Assembly (NCBI RefSeq): GCF_050717635.1
Contig: NZ_JBOITO010000007.1
Span: forward strand, 62,001 to 126,000
Reading direction: 5' to 3'
Length of the DNA stretch: 64,000 bases
Origin: Clostridium_AD sp050717635
Lineage (GTDB): Bacteria > Bacillota > Clostridia > Clostridiales > Clostridiaceae
Under the pieces are notes generated by a model, which was not told the DNA's origin, ran no database searches, and saw only the letters and a program-made list of their open reading frames with translations. Position 1 is the stretch's first letter. Each line of letters begins with the position of its first letter. Of this stretch, positions 36,414-44,985 are shown piece by piece. The translations under genes and the position numbers were made by a program.

Positions 36414-36497
36414 AATATGTGAGGTAATTTCAGTATTTCACTTGGTAATTCAAGGCTTTCATCGCCTTTATACTCAATTTTGAATTACCTCACATAA
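36414..36497 (-). repeat. right terminal repeat of the RIT element
   Basis: On the minus strand it holds ATGTGAGGTAATTC, GATGAAAGCCTTGAATTACC and AAATTACCTCACAT in order, matching the left end along its length. Each end therefore contains a pair of inverted GTGAGGTAATT motifs about 50-55 bases apart, likely recombinase sites. Confidence 0.75.
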
Positions 36498-36728
36498 CTT
36501 GCATATCCAAATATCATTTACATCACCCCTTGTGCTTATGTTTATAGTAAACTAAATGGTTATACTTGTAAATAGGTTTACTTTGATTTGTTTACTGAGT
36601 TTATTTACCTTGTAAATGGCTTATATTTGTTATTATAAAAAAAGAAGAATAAAGTAATTTAAACGAGCGTTTGATTTACCGCTTCATGTAGGTAACAATA
36701 CGGTTATGCTAGTTATAAATAATATGTA

Positions 36729-37920
36729 TTAATATGGTAATCCTATTGCCGTTTCTGTCCCGTTACTACACAACCCCCGATTACTAGAGTTATCCATAAT
36801 CATTTTTACATCTTTACATTTGTGAACATAAGGGTTTGTTTTAACATACCAATCATCATGGACAACGTATTTACAGTTTAAGGCAATAAGCGTTAATCCT
36901 TCGATAGTTGCGTAACTATTTTTCAACATAAGCAAAGCAAAATTCCCATTAACACTAGCATTTGAACCAGTATAATTGAATAATAACTTGGCATTTGGAG
37001 AACCTTTAATAGTTATATTATTACCAATTTCAAGCCCCCACCCGTCTGTTACATTTGTAGTATGGTTATCAAAAAATGATATTCCATAAATACCGACCAA
37101 TTCAGAATATACATCATATTCACCCGCTTCAACTGTAATCACTGTGTTCGGAATATCTCTATTTTTGATAACGGCTTCGCTAAAAATTCTATACGCTTCA
37201 GGATTTGTAGAAGTTTTTGATACTAATACTTCATTTGTCTTTACTAAATCATTGCAATAATACTTACTGTATGACTTGTATTGTAATCTATCAACACCAA
37301 CTCCTACTTGTGCTAATGATGTCGCCCAATTAAATGTTGAAAATCTAATATAAGACACGTTGCTTGGTTTGTTTATTATTTTATCATTATCTATAGAGTT
37401 CATATCTTCAAGGTCACAAACAAAATTTTTATTAATATCAAAACACCTGATTATGTGTGTAAGACTAATAGATATTTTTTCTAGTCCACCAACATAAATA
37501 AAATCAGATGCGTCAAAATCAGCAAGGGGAGTAAGAACACCTTCATTGCCAATAATTGCCCACTTGTAATTGTAGATTTATTAAATAAGTTTTCTCTTGT
37601 TATTCTTTCTTTTTCCTTAACTACATTTAAATTTAGATAATTATATTGTCCTCTAACTGCTTCGCCTGCATTTAAATATGTCTTACCATCTGCACCAATC
37701 CTAGTATCAATCAATTCAGCGTCCCCAGTAGTGCTTCCTGTGGCTAATGCCGTAAAACTATTAATTCGTTGACGTTCAACTTCTACTTCTGCAATTCTAT
37801 CAGATTTTTCTTGATTGAGTTCTGTCTGTGGTGCTTTTAAAGCTATTGATGTTACATTGTCTGCTATTTTGTTATTAGCGATAACTAAATCACTTTGTTT
37901 CGCAGTTTCAGCCTATTGTA
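36729..37920 (-). pseudogene. decayed phage tail/baseplate gene
   Basis: Several frames on this strand together spell a phage structural protein. The upstream part reads IADNVTSIALKAP, ERQRINSFTALATGSTTGD, then DTRIGADGKTYLNAGEAVRG. The downstream part (36729-37403) is beta-helix-like, with NTVITVEAGEYDVYSEL, NNITIKGSPNAKLLFNYTG and YATIEGLTLIALNCKYV. The GDAELIDTRIGADGKTY type of segment is common in tail fibres of Firmicute phages. Frame changes between about 37400 and 37560, and the loss of its start, mark it as a remnant. No other phage genes are nearby. Confidence 0.6.
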
Positions 37921-38155
37921 TACTAACGAGGTAAATTAATTTTTCGTATTTACAATAATAATAAATTAATTGTTTTTTAATATGATGAATACTTTTATTA
38001 AAAGTGGACAAACTACTTAATATGTTCAACCAATTAAAATATATCTCTTCGCCCTAAGGGCCTATTGATACTGGGCTCTTTATTTTTTGTTTAAAAATAT
38101 TGATTGATATTCAAAAATGTTGTCAATACTTTAGAGAATTGAAGGGGGTATTGGT

Positions 38156-38317
38156 ATGCATAACATTTTAAAAGTTGATCTTACAAATTTAGATGATATA
38201 GAAATATACGAATTATTATTACAAGATAGAATTTCAAACTTTCCATCGGGATTTTGGGCTAATAGATGTGAAGAAGAAGTAAAAGACGTTGCTATTAAGT
38301 TATTGAAATATTGTTAG
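38156..38317 (+). CDS. small protein of 53 aa
   Basis: A GAAGGGGG site lies about nine bases before the ATG, and the frame ends at TAG 38315. The sequence starts MHNILKVDLTNLDDIEIYEL and contains DRISNFPSGFWANR. The FPxGFW motif recalls the N-terminus of some phage/plasmid DNA-binding proteins, so it may be a shortened relic or a real small protein. It meets the next gene tail-to-tail, seven bases apart. Confidence 0.5.
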   Translation: MHNILKVDLTNLDDIEIYELLLQDRISNFPSGFWANRCEEEVKDVAIKLLKYC

Positions 38318-38323
38318 TAGTTC

Positions 38324-39352
38324 TTATTCATCTTTTGATTTCTGAAGACTTTCTAATAAAGAAAATCCTATATTTTCGTTGCAATTCATACCTAACCCAT
38401 AATTAGCTAAAACTACAGCTGCGACTTTTTTGTCTTTATCACAACATAAAAATGAACTAAAGCATCCTGTTCCCCCACCATGCAAAATAACATTATTGTT
38501 TTTCTTTAAAAGAAACCATCCAAGGCCCATATCATGCTTATTTTTCCCATATCCTTGTTTTTTATGACAGAGAGACAAATATGGTTTACTTTCGTAAATA
38601 TTTATTTTTGCATATTTAAGCATGTCCTCAGCTGTTGAACTTATTGCACCAGCTGAGGATATAATGTTATTTTTATTCCATTGCCAGTTTACGCAATCAT
38701 TATTTTTATTGTCATATCCGTGTAAATTCTTATTTGATATTCCTAAATATGTACTACTCAATCCCAGTTCATTTTGTAAAAAGTTATTCATCGTGTCCCA
38801 GTATCCTTTGCCAGATACAATTCCTAACGCATATCCAATAAGTGACACCCCGAAATTTGAATATTTCCATGGATAATCCGCATCTTTCAATTTATGTTTC
38901 TCAATAAGCATTTTCATTTTGTTAAAATCCATATTTAAAGGATTATTCTTCTTCATATCACCGCCGCCGCTTATCAAACCTAAAATCATCTTAAAATATT
39001 CCGATTTACTCAATGGCAGGCTTCCTGAATATCCTGAAGAGTGAGTAGCAAGACGGAGTAATGTAGGATAATACTGGTCTGCTATAAGTTTTTCAATATA
39101 TTTTTGTATTGAATCGTTTAGTGACATCTTGTTTTCAAATACACATTTTGACATCAAAGATGCGGTAAAGGTTTTTGTAATAGATCCAATTTCATAATAA
39201 TATTTTTTATATGAATCAAGTTCCCCATTTTCATTATAAATTTTTATTACAGAATCATTGCCTGTTAAATAACCAACAGTTAATCTTAAATGCTTTTTTC
39301 CTTTACAAGTCTTTTTAATTAATCGTAGTGTTTTATCACTTATTTCAAACAT
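38324..39352 (-). CDS. serine hydrolase of the beta-lactamase/class C (AmpC-like) fold
   Basis: This 342-aa enzyme has S-x-x-K in EIGSITKTFTASLM (Ser near residue 56), Y-x-N in WKYSNFGVSLIGYALG and H-G-G in ILHGGGTGCFSSF. There is no signal peptide, so it is probably a cytoplasmic esterase or peptidase rather than a drug-resistance enzyme. Beta-lactamase-like esterases are sometimes part of peptide pathways, and the NRPS cluster lies only 1.6 kb away, but no link is shown. Confidence 0.82.
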   Translation of the reverse strand: MFEISDKTLRLIKKTCKGKKHLRLTVGYLTGNDSVIKIYNENGELDSYKKYYYEIGSITKTFTASLMSKCVFENKMSLNDSIQKYIEKLIADQYYPTLLRLATHSSGYSGSLPLSKSEYFKMILGLISGGGDMKKNNPLNMDFNKMKMLIEKHKLKDADYPWKYSNFGVSLIGYALGIVSGKGYWDTMNNFLQNELGLSSTYLGISNKNLHGYDNKNNDCVNWQWNKNNIISSAGAISSTAEDMLKYAKINIYESKPYLSLCHKKQGYGKNKHDMGLGWFLLKKNNNVILHGGGTGCFSSFLCCDKDKKVAAVVLANYGLGMNCNENIGFSLLESLQKSKDE

Positions 39353-40223
39353 AATTATTACTCTCCCTTACGATTTCTTTTATTATTAAATTTTTCAGGG
39401 TATTATTTGTTTCTTCCGTGTAATCATCGCATAATCAATAACTAATATCTTCTTCAAATCCATTATAAGTATTTTTGCTCATCCCCCAGAAAAATGGGAA
39501 TAATCGAATTATTAGTCAGGTAATGCTATAACCCATAATCGACCAATTTTTCAAAGCTCAATATCATTCACTGCTGGGTACCACCCAATCAATTCTACCT
39601 CGCTAACTTTCTGTCTACTCTTCAAATGATACGTTACCGAAACACATCTAAGCCTCTATACAAATCATTATCCCGAAAATGTCTTTAAATATTCTATTCC
39701 AAACTCCAAATCACTCTATTGCATATCATTTTCAATGGTTGCCATTATAGCTACCTTTATTTTTTCTAGGACTATCTATTCAAGTATAAGTGTATCCAAT
39801 TGGAGATATAACATATTTGCATAACAAAATAAACTGGATTATAATATCACATAGATAGAAAATTAAATCTATTGAAATATAGTGAAGTAAATTAGATGAT
39901 ATTTATAGTAGTTTATGTTTGTTTTTTCCTCTGAAAATAACATGAAATACTATAAATATAGTGCTAGTAATTAAAGTAACTATAATGATACCAAATGGAG
40001 TATAGGGCGTGTTTTCAGTCCTATATGGAATGCGGTAATATATTTAAATGATACGTAAAGTACATGTATTCAAAGTAAAAACAAGGTGGTGTAAGGTTTT
40101 AAAGGCTCTTACCACTAGATATATGTTGGAGGTTATTTAAATGTCAAACCATGAGAAAGAAGAAAAAAATGAGGATGGAAAGATTTTTAAAGTTATTACA
40201 ACTAATTCATGAGGTGAAATATA
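39353..40223. other. gene-poor stretch with coding relics
   Basis: No full gene was found. On the minus strand an open piece ending at 39551 reads SRQKVSEVELIGWYPAVND, and another ending at 39903 reads TPYTPFGIIIVTLITSTIF followed by a basic tail. Both look like 3' ends of lost genes. On the plus strand a 23-codon ORF (40141-40212) lies before the cysteine hydrolase gene. Confidence 0.4.
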
Positions 40224-40766
40224 ATGGGTAAAAAAGCTTTATTGGTAATAGATATACAGGAAGATACTACGGGTAGAACTGCAAAGAAACCACTACCGTA
40301 TAATAATTCAGCTGAATTAATCAATAATGTAAATTTAGTAATTAATGATTGCAAAGAAAAAGACTTTGTTGTCATATATATAAAGCATGAGATTGAGAAT
40401 AACTTATTTAATAGAATTTTAGTAGGTAGATTAATAAAAAGTACTGATGGAAGTGAGATAGATTCAAAAGTAAATATTATTAGCAATTATATTTACTCTA
40501 AAAATAAAGGTGATGCTTTTTCTAATCTTAAATTGGTCAATTTTTTAAAACAAAGGTCTATTAATGAAGTTTTTATAGTTGGTTTAGATGCTTCTGCCTG
40601 TGTATTAAAAACATCAATAGGAGCAAAAACCAGAGGGTATAAAGTGGTAATTATCAAGGACGCAATTACCACTAGAAATAAGAATAAAATTCCGAATTTG
40701 TTAAACAAATACTTGAAATATGGAATAGTATTAGCTACAATTGAAGAATTTAAAAAAATATACTAA
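40224..40766 (+). CDS. isochorismatase-like cysteine hydrolase
   Basis: This 180-aa enzyme shows the family triad: Asp in LLVIDIQED (residue 9), Lys in KNKGDAFSNL, and the nucleophilic Cys in FIVGLDASACVLKTSIGA. The cis-peptide region precedes the Cys as usual. Relatives hydrolyse amides such as nicotinamide or N-carbamoyl compounds, or isochorismate. It lies head-to-head with nothing in the NRPS cluster, and the next gene is convergent. The substrate is unknown. Confidence 0.82.
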   Translation: MGKKALLVIDIQEDTTGRTAKKPLPYNNSAELINNVNLVINDCKEKDFVVIYIKHEIENNLFNRILVGRLIKSTDGSEIDSKVNIISNYIYSKNKGDAFSNLKLVNFLKQRSINEVFIVGLDASACVLKTSIGAKTRGYKVVIIKDAITTRNKNKIPNLLNKYLKYGIVLATIEEFKKIY

Positions 40767-40794
40767 CGTTTAATAACAAATAATAGAAAACTAG

Positions 40795-40828
40795 ACTGAA
40801 AGTAACACAATGGTAATTGTGTTACTTT
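40795..40828 (+). terminator. terminator after the cysteine hydrolase gene
   Basis: The perfect arms TGAAAGTAACACAAT and ATTGTGTTACTTTCA surround a GGTA loop. It lies 30 bases after the stop. Confidence 0.75.
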
Positions 40829-40866
40829 CACATTTAAGCTATTGCACATTCCTTAATTTTTTTAAT

Positions 40867-40903
40867 TTCAATGTAACATATTGTATTGACTTGTTACATT
40901 GAA
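40867..40903 (-). terminator. probable terminator of the NRPS-cluster end
   Basis: The arms TTCAATGTAACA and TGTTACATTGAA enclose 13 bases. On the minus strand an A/T-rich tail follows. It lies 65 bases past the acyl carrier protein stop. Confidence 0.5.
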
Positions 40904-40967
40904 TTTATTATAAATGACCTAATTATGATTTTTGTTCTCATTATACTATTATATTTATATCGAAATG

Positions 40968-41219
40968 CTATACCTGTGGCATAGTTAGCACAATTAACGT
41001 ATGGTTGGTAATATAGGTTTCTAGATCACCAAATGTCTGAATGCTCCATAATTCCTTATCATTAATTTCAACATCAAAAGTTTCTTCTAAATCAACTACT
41101 AAATCAATAAAATCCATAGAACCTAATCCCAAATCACCAATTAGTCTTGAGTCCCCGTTAATAGTATTAATGCTCACTTCAGCATATCCAGCTACAATCT
41201 CTTTTAATTTCTCATTCAT
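40968..41219 (-). CDS. acyl carrier protein
   Basis: This 83-aa carrier protein has the phosphopantetheine site Ser in GDLGLGSMDFIDLVVDLEE (LGS-M-D). Acidic helices follow. The start is ATG 41219 with GGAGG upstream; a further in-frame ATG at 41234 lies before the site. It lies beside a fatty-acyl AMP ligase and a phosphopantetheinyl transferase, so it probably receives the acyl chain that starts the peptide. A dedicated carrier for a non-fatty starter is also possible. Confidence 0.85.
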   Translation of the reverse strand: MNEKLKEIVAGYAEVSINTINGDSRLIGDLGLGSMDFIDLVVDLEETFDVEINDKELWSIQTFGDLETYITNHTLIVLTMPQV

Positions 41220-41373
41220 AACTTTTTCCTCCATTTATTATAATATAGATTCTCTAAAATTTTAAATTACTTACTAATTCACTTTAATATTAGTTTAATT
41301 TTCTCTACTCTCTTTTATACTACTACCTATCTCACACATAATATTTATCATGTTGTACTTATATTTTTTTACA

Positions 41374-42990
41374 TTAATTAATATATGTAATATTTCTTTT
41401 AATTTTCCTTGTAGTAGTTTTTTCAAATTCACAATCTCTTATCTTTATTGCTTGAATTTGTTTGAATAATGGTAAACTATTATTAATTCTCTTTACTTCA
41501 TCTTTAACTTTCTGATCTAAATCTTGAGTACCATCATCCTCAAGATAAACCTCCGCTTTTATAAGGTTATCTTCTCCATAAACAATTGCCTCTTTAATAA
41601 TAGGTAGCTCTAATAATATTTTTTCCAATTCTTCCGGACTAATATTTTCACCGTTTTTTAATATGATCAAATTTTTCTTTCGCCCTGTAATATATATATA
41701 ATTATCATTATCTAGAAATCCTAAATCCCCTGTCTTAAACCATTCTCCGTCAAAACATTCCTCTGTAGCAGCTGTATCTTTATAATACCCTTGCATTACA
41801 TTTTTACCACAAACAAGAATCTCGTCATCCACAATTTTAACTTGACAAAAAGGACTAACTTTGCCAACCGATCCAGGTTTCGAATATCTATCTGTATTAG
41901 CCGCAATAAGTGGTGAACATTCGCTCATCCCATAACCTTCTAAAATTATTATTCCAACATCTCTGAAAAAATCCTGCAAATCTTGTGCTGAGTGCGCCCC
42001 TCCACAAACAATAATTTTGAAATTCCCACCCAAAACTTGTAATATATCTTTAAATATTATTCTTCTTATATCAATATTAAATTTCAATAATATTTTACTT
42101 AATACTAACCCGTACTTAAATATATTTTCTTTTTTTTGTCTCTTTATTTCTTTTAATATTTCTTTACGCATCATTTCTAACACCGCTGGAACAGCTACCA
42201 TTGTTGTAGGCTTGTACAATTTCAAATTCTTTTTTAATAGCTTCAATTTCTCATTTATACATATTATGGAACCGAAATATATTGACGTCAATATTCCAGT
42301 AGTCAACTCATATGTATGATTATTGGGTAAAATTGATAAAACTAGATCTTTAGGTGATAAGTCGAGTACCATGCTACTAAACATCACGCCACTTGCTATA
42401 TTTCCATGAGTAAGTACAACCCCCTTACTTTTTCCTGTAGTTCCTGATGTAAACACAATCTGAGCAATTGCATCGGCTTTTACTTCTTGTAATTTTATAT
42501 TGTTTGGTTTTTTTAATAAATCTCTAAAATAAATTGAACCATCAATATTTTGATCGAAATTAACTATATACTCAATATTATTAACTGCTTCTTTTATACA
42601 AATAGCCTCTTCCAGATAATCATTGTCGTAAAACAAGCAAGTCACATTCGCAAGCAAAATTTGTTCAATTTTTGCCTGTACCGGTAATTCCTTATCTATA
42701 GGTACAACAACACTTTCTGAATTCATAATGCCTAAATACGAAACGATCCATTCATAACTTGTTTTCCCTATAATTGCAATGTGTAATCCTTGCAATGATA
42801 ATTCTTTTAGCGTATTAGCTAATGAAATAGTGTCATAATAGAATTCTTGATAAGTTTTTTCGAAAATCTCTCCATCTTTGCAATATTTACAAAAAATGCC
42901 GTTTTTATATTTAGTAAAAGACCTATCCATTAAATTTTGAATAGTTTTAAATTTTTCTCGATCCTCATAAAATGTATCTGTACTTGACAT
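41374..42990 (-). CDS. acyl-AMP ligase (long-chain fatty acid type)
   Basis: This 538-aa ANL-family enzyme activates a carboxylic acid as its adenylate. It has the P-loop QIVFTSGTTGKSKGVVLTHG, the GYGMSECSPLI core, the TGD motif WFKTGDLGFLDNDNYIYITGR and the hinge RKKNLIILKNGENISPEE. The catalytic Lys region at the C-terminus reads EKTTTRKIKR. The pattern is closest to FadD-type ligases rather than amino-acid adenylation domains. The start is ATG 42990, preceded by AAAGGAG. It probably loads the neighbouring acyl carrier protein and lipidates the product. Confidence 0.83.
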   Translation of the reverse strand: MSSTDTFYEDREKFKTIQNLMDRSFTKYKNGIFCKYCKDGEIFEKTYQEFYYDTISLANTLKELSLQGLHIAIIGKTSYEWIVSYLGIMNSESVVVPIDKELPVQAKIEQILLANVTCLFYDNDYLEEAICIKEAVNNIEYIVNFDQNIDGSIYFRDLLKKPNNIKLQEVKADAIAQIVFTSGTTGKSKGVVLTHGNIASGVMFSSMVLDLSPKDLVLSILPNNHTYELTTGILTSIYFGSIICINEKLKLLKKNLKLYKPTTMVAVPAVLEMMRKEILKEIKRQKKENIFKYGLVLSKILLKFNIDIRRIIFKDILQVLGGNFKIIVCGGAHSAQDLQDFFRDVGIIILEGYGMSECSPLIAANTDRYSKPGSVGKVSPFCQVKIVDDEILVCGKNVMQGYYKDTAATEECFDGEWFKTGDLGFLDNDNYIYITGRKKNLIILKNGENISPEELEKILLELPIIKEAIVYGEDNLIKAEVYLEDDGTQDLDQKVKDEVKRINNSLPLFKQIQAIKIRDCEFEKTTTRKIKRNITYIN

Positions 42991-43015
42991 ACTTTTGTCT
43001 CCTTTTAATATATTA

Positions 43016-43708
43016 TTAAAGGAATTCACCCTCTATTAACTTCTCATCTATATAAATTGGTATAGAAATATTACTATTTGCTGTTACAGCAAGAATATAC
43101 TTAGAATCAACTTCAAAATATTTTACATTAAATTTTTCTGTTATATTCTCAAATTCAACGATATTAACATCGTTATCTTTACGAAAATCAACTTGAAACG
43201 TATTGAATGGCTTATACATACCATTTCCTAATGCTTTTACATAGCTTTCTTTTATCGCCCATAACTTGCAAAAAGCTTTTCCTTGCATCCCAATAGTTTG
43301 TTTATTAATATAAGTACTCTCTATGCTTGTAAAAAATTTTTTAGCTATATCTATATTTAAACTTTTAATTTGCTCTATATCTATACCAACAGGCCTTTTG
43401 TCAATAACACATGCCACCCACTCACCGGAATGTGAAATATTTACATAATAACCTTTAGGAAATACCAGTTTGGGTTTTCCAAATTCCTCAAATGAAAATT
43501 CCATGTCCAACAGAGAAACATTATCATTAGTATTTAATCTAACTACATGAGCAATTAACAAATAAGCCATAATACATCTAACTTGATCAGATTTATTGCA
43601 AAACTTAATGGCTTTTTCTCTTCTCCAAGCCGGAATTATCTTCATTATTTCTTCAACTTTATCAATAGATTTATCTAGTTTAATCTTTACTAAATATGAG
43701 TCCGCCAT
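43016..43708 (-). CDS. Sfp-type 4'-phosphopantetheinyl transferase
   Basis: This 230-aa enzyme converts apo to holo carrier proteins using CoA. It shows YYVNISHSGEWVACVI, the metal-binding VGIDIEQI, and KLWAIKESYVKALGNGM with the W-x-x-K-E-x-x-x-K signature. Size and motifs match Sfp/EntD-like transferases of peptide clusters. It is transcribed before the acyl-AMP ligase and may be the first gene of a second cluster transcript. Confidence 0.9.
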   Translation of the reverse strand: MADSYLVKIKLDKSIDKVEEIMKIIPAWRREKAIKFCNKSDQVRCIMAYLLIAHVVRLNTNDNVSLLDMEFSFEEFGKPKLVFPKGYYVNISHSGEWVACVIDKRPVGIDIEQIKSLNIDIAKKFFTSIESTYINKQTIGMQGKAFCKLWAIKESYVKALGNGMYKPFNTFQVDFRKDNDVNIVEFENITEKFNVKYFEVDSKYILAVTANSNISIPIYIDEKLIEGEFL

Positions 43709-44247
43709 ATCTTCTCCTCAACTATTAAAAATATTTACCAATTAACTTCCATACCGTAAACGTTTTTAACATTTTTTCAATTTAACATCTTACATTTATT
43801 TTTTTATTAGAACATATTCTTAACACTTTCATACAAATCATCTACTGTATACCCAAAAGAAGTATAGAATTCTTCAATATTTATTTTCCCTCTCCTCGGT
43901 AATTCTATAGTTGCTTAATATAAAAAGAGCGTATTTCTTTGAAAGAGATTTTAAGGTTTCTTCCAAATTTTTGTAAAGCACCACCGCTAAATTATTAAAC
44001 ATTCTTCATTCTTTCATAATGTTTATCAACCCAAAATCAGAAATGATTATACCAGATTTTTATGTATCATTTTTTGTAAATGTGTAGACTGTTTTACGTG
44101 TATACTTAATTAATAAGGGCTTATATAGCTTCTTTATTTTGCCTGGCAATTAAATATTAAAGGTACAGCTTATGATATCAATCTGTACTTTTAATATTTA
44201 TCTTTTTATTATTACTAACAGGTTAGAACATCTTGATCAAGCACTGA
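43709..44247. other. intergenic stretch with one coding relic
   Basis: On the minus strand a 36-codon open piece ending at TAA 43807 reads IELPRRGKINIEEFYTSFGY and then TVDDLYESVKNMF. It looks like the tail of a lost gene. The remaining DNA holds the PPTase promoter region and a hairpin at 44152-44199. Nothing else was recognised. Confidence 0.35.
44152..44199. terminator. hairpin after the type II thioesterase gene
   Basis: The arms AAATATTAAAGGTACAG and CTGTACTTTTAATATTT form a long stem with one G-T pair around 14 bases. It lies about 50 bases after the thioesterase stop and separates this operon from the PPTase unit. Confidence 0.6.
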
Positions 44248-44985
44248 TTAAGGTTTAACTATAGTAGAAATCAATGCATAAATTTCTTTTTCTTTCTGAA
44301 ACAAATAGAAATGATCCCCCTCAAAATATTTTACAAAACATCTTCCACTTGTATAGTCACTCCACAACTCGAGTTTATCAGTTAGTTCCTTATCTGCTTT
44401 TCCACCCATAACAATTATATCTCTATCAATTTTTGCCATTCTTTCTTTTGGGACATAGCTCTCAATAACTGTGTAATCCCCTCTCAATATAGGTAAAAAT
44501 AATTGACGGAACATCTGGTTTTCAAACAATTCTTTTGATGTCCCTCCCAATCTTACAATCTTTTGAATAAATAAATCATCTGATAGGTGACATATTTTAT
44601 CATCTTCTTTTACTTCAGTCGGTGGTTCATTTCCCGAAAATATCATAGTTATAGGCATATTCACGCCTTTTTCTAAAAGCTTATAATATACCTCATAAGC
44701 AATCCATGCTCCCATACTATGTCCCAAAATAATATACTCTTCTTCTACATGTATTGATTCTTCTATCTCTTTACTTATCATTTGAGCTGCTTCATCTAAA
44801 TCAACGTAAAATGGTATTTTACTTTTTCCACCTCTCCCTGCCAATTCTATCAGAATGACATCATACTTTTCTTTAAATATAAGCCGATATCTCATATAAC
44901 TACTTGATATTCCACCTGCATGTGGAATTATAAAAATTTTCATCTTATTTATAGGTGTCATAACTATTTCCATTTTATTATGCAT
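44248..44985 (-). CDS. type II thioesterase
   Basis: This 245-aa alpha/beta hydrolase removes wrong or stalled acyl groups from carrier proteins. It opens with MKIFIIPHAGGISSSYMRY, has the nucleophile in ILGHSMGAWIAYEVYYKL (Ser90) and the catalytic His in FEGDHFYLFQ. Its ATG overlaps the permease stop by eight bases; later Met codons at 5, 9 and 15 are possible starts. It belongs to the GrsT/SrfAD class seen beside NRPS genes. Confidence 0.9.
   Translation of the reverse strand: MHNKMEIVMTPINKMKIFIIPHAGGISSSYMRYRLIFKEKYDVILIELAGRGGKSKIPFYVDLDEAAQMISKEIEESIHVEEEYIILGHSMGAWIAYEVYYKLLEKGVNMPITMIFSGNEPPTEVKEDDKICHLSDDLFIQKIVRLGGTSKELFENQMFRQLFLPILRGDYTVIESYVPKERMAKIDRDIIVMGGKADKELTDKLELWSDYTSGRCFVKYFEGDHFYLFQKEKEIYALISTIVKP

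Larger units (their letters stand above)
33004..36497 (+). mobile_element. recombinase-in-trio (RIT) element
   Basis: Three tyrosine recombinase genes overlap by ATGA and are flanked by long imperfect inverted repeats. This is the published RIT layout (RitA, RitB, RitC). The genes are visibly richer in G and C than their surroundings, which points to transfer. The element interrupts a GHKL ATPase gene on its left. The bases beyond the right end do not continue that gene, so a deletion or a second event occurred. Confidence 0.8.

Noticed and set aside
36390..36728. CRISPR-like repeats around GTAAAC/GTTTAC motifs
   Set aside because: The copies are short, irregular and without even spacers; most of the repetition belongs to the RIT terminal repeat or to A/T-rich DNA.
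38324..39352. Antibiotic-resistance beta-lactamase
   Set aside because: It has class C-like motifs but no signal peptide and reads like the broad serine hydrolase/esterase group, so a resistance role is not supported.
40224..40766. Isochorismatase for a catechol siderophore made by the NRPS genes
   Set aside because: No isochorismate synthase, dihydroxybenzoate enzymes or aryl carrier domain is present, and the gene is on the opposite strand with its own terminator.
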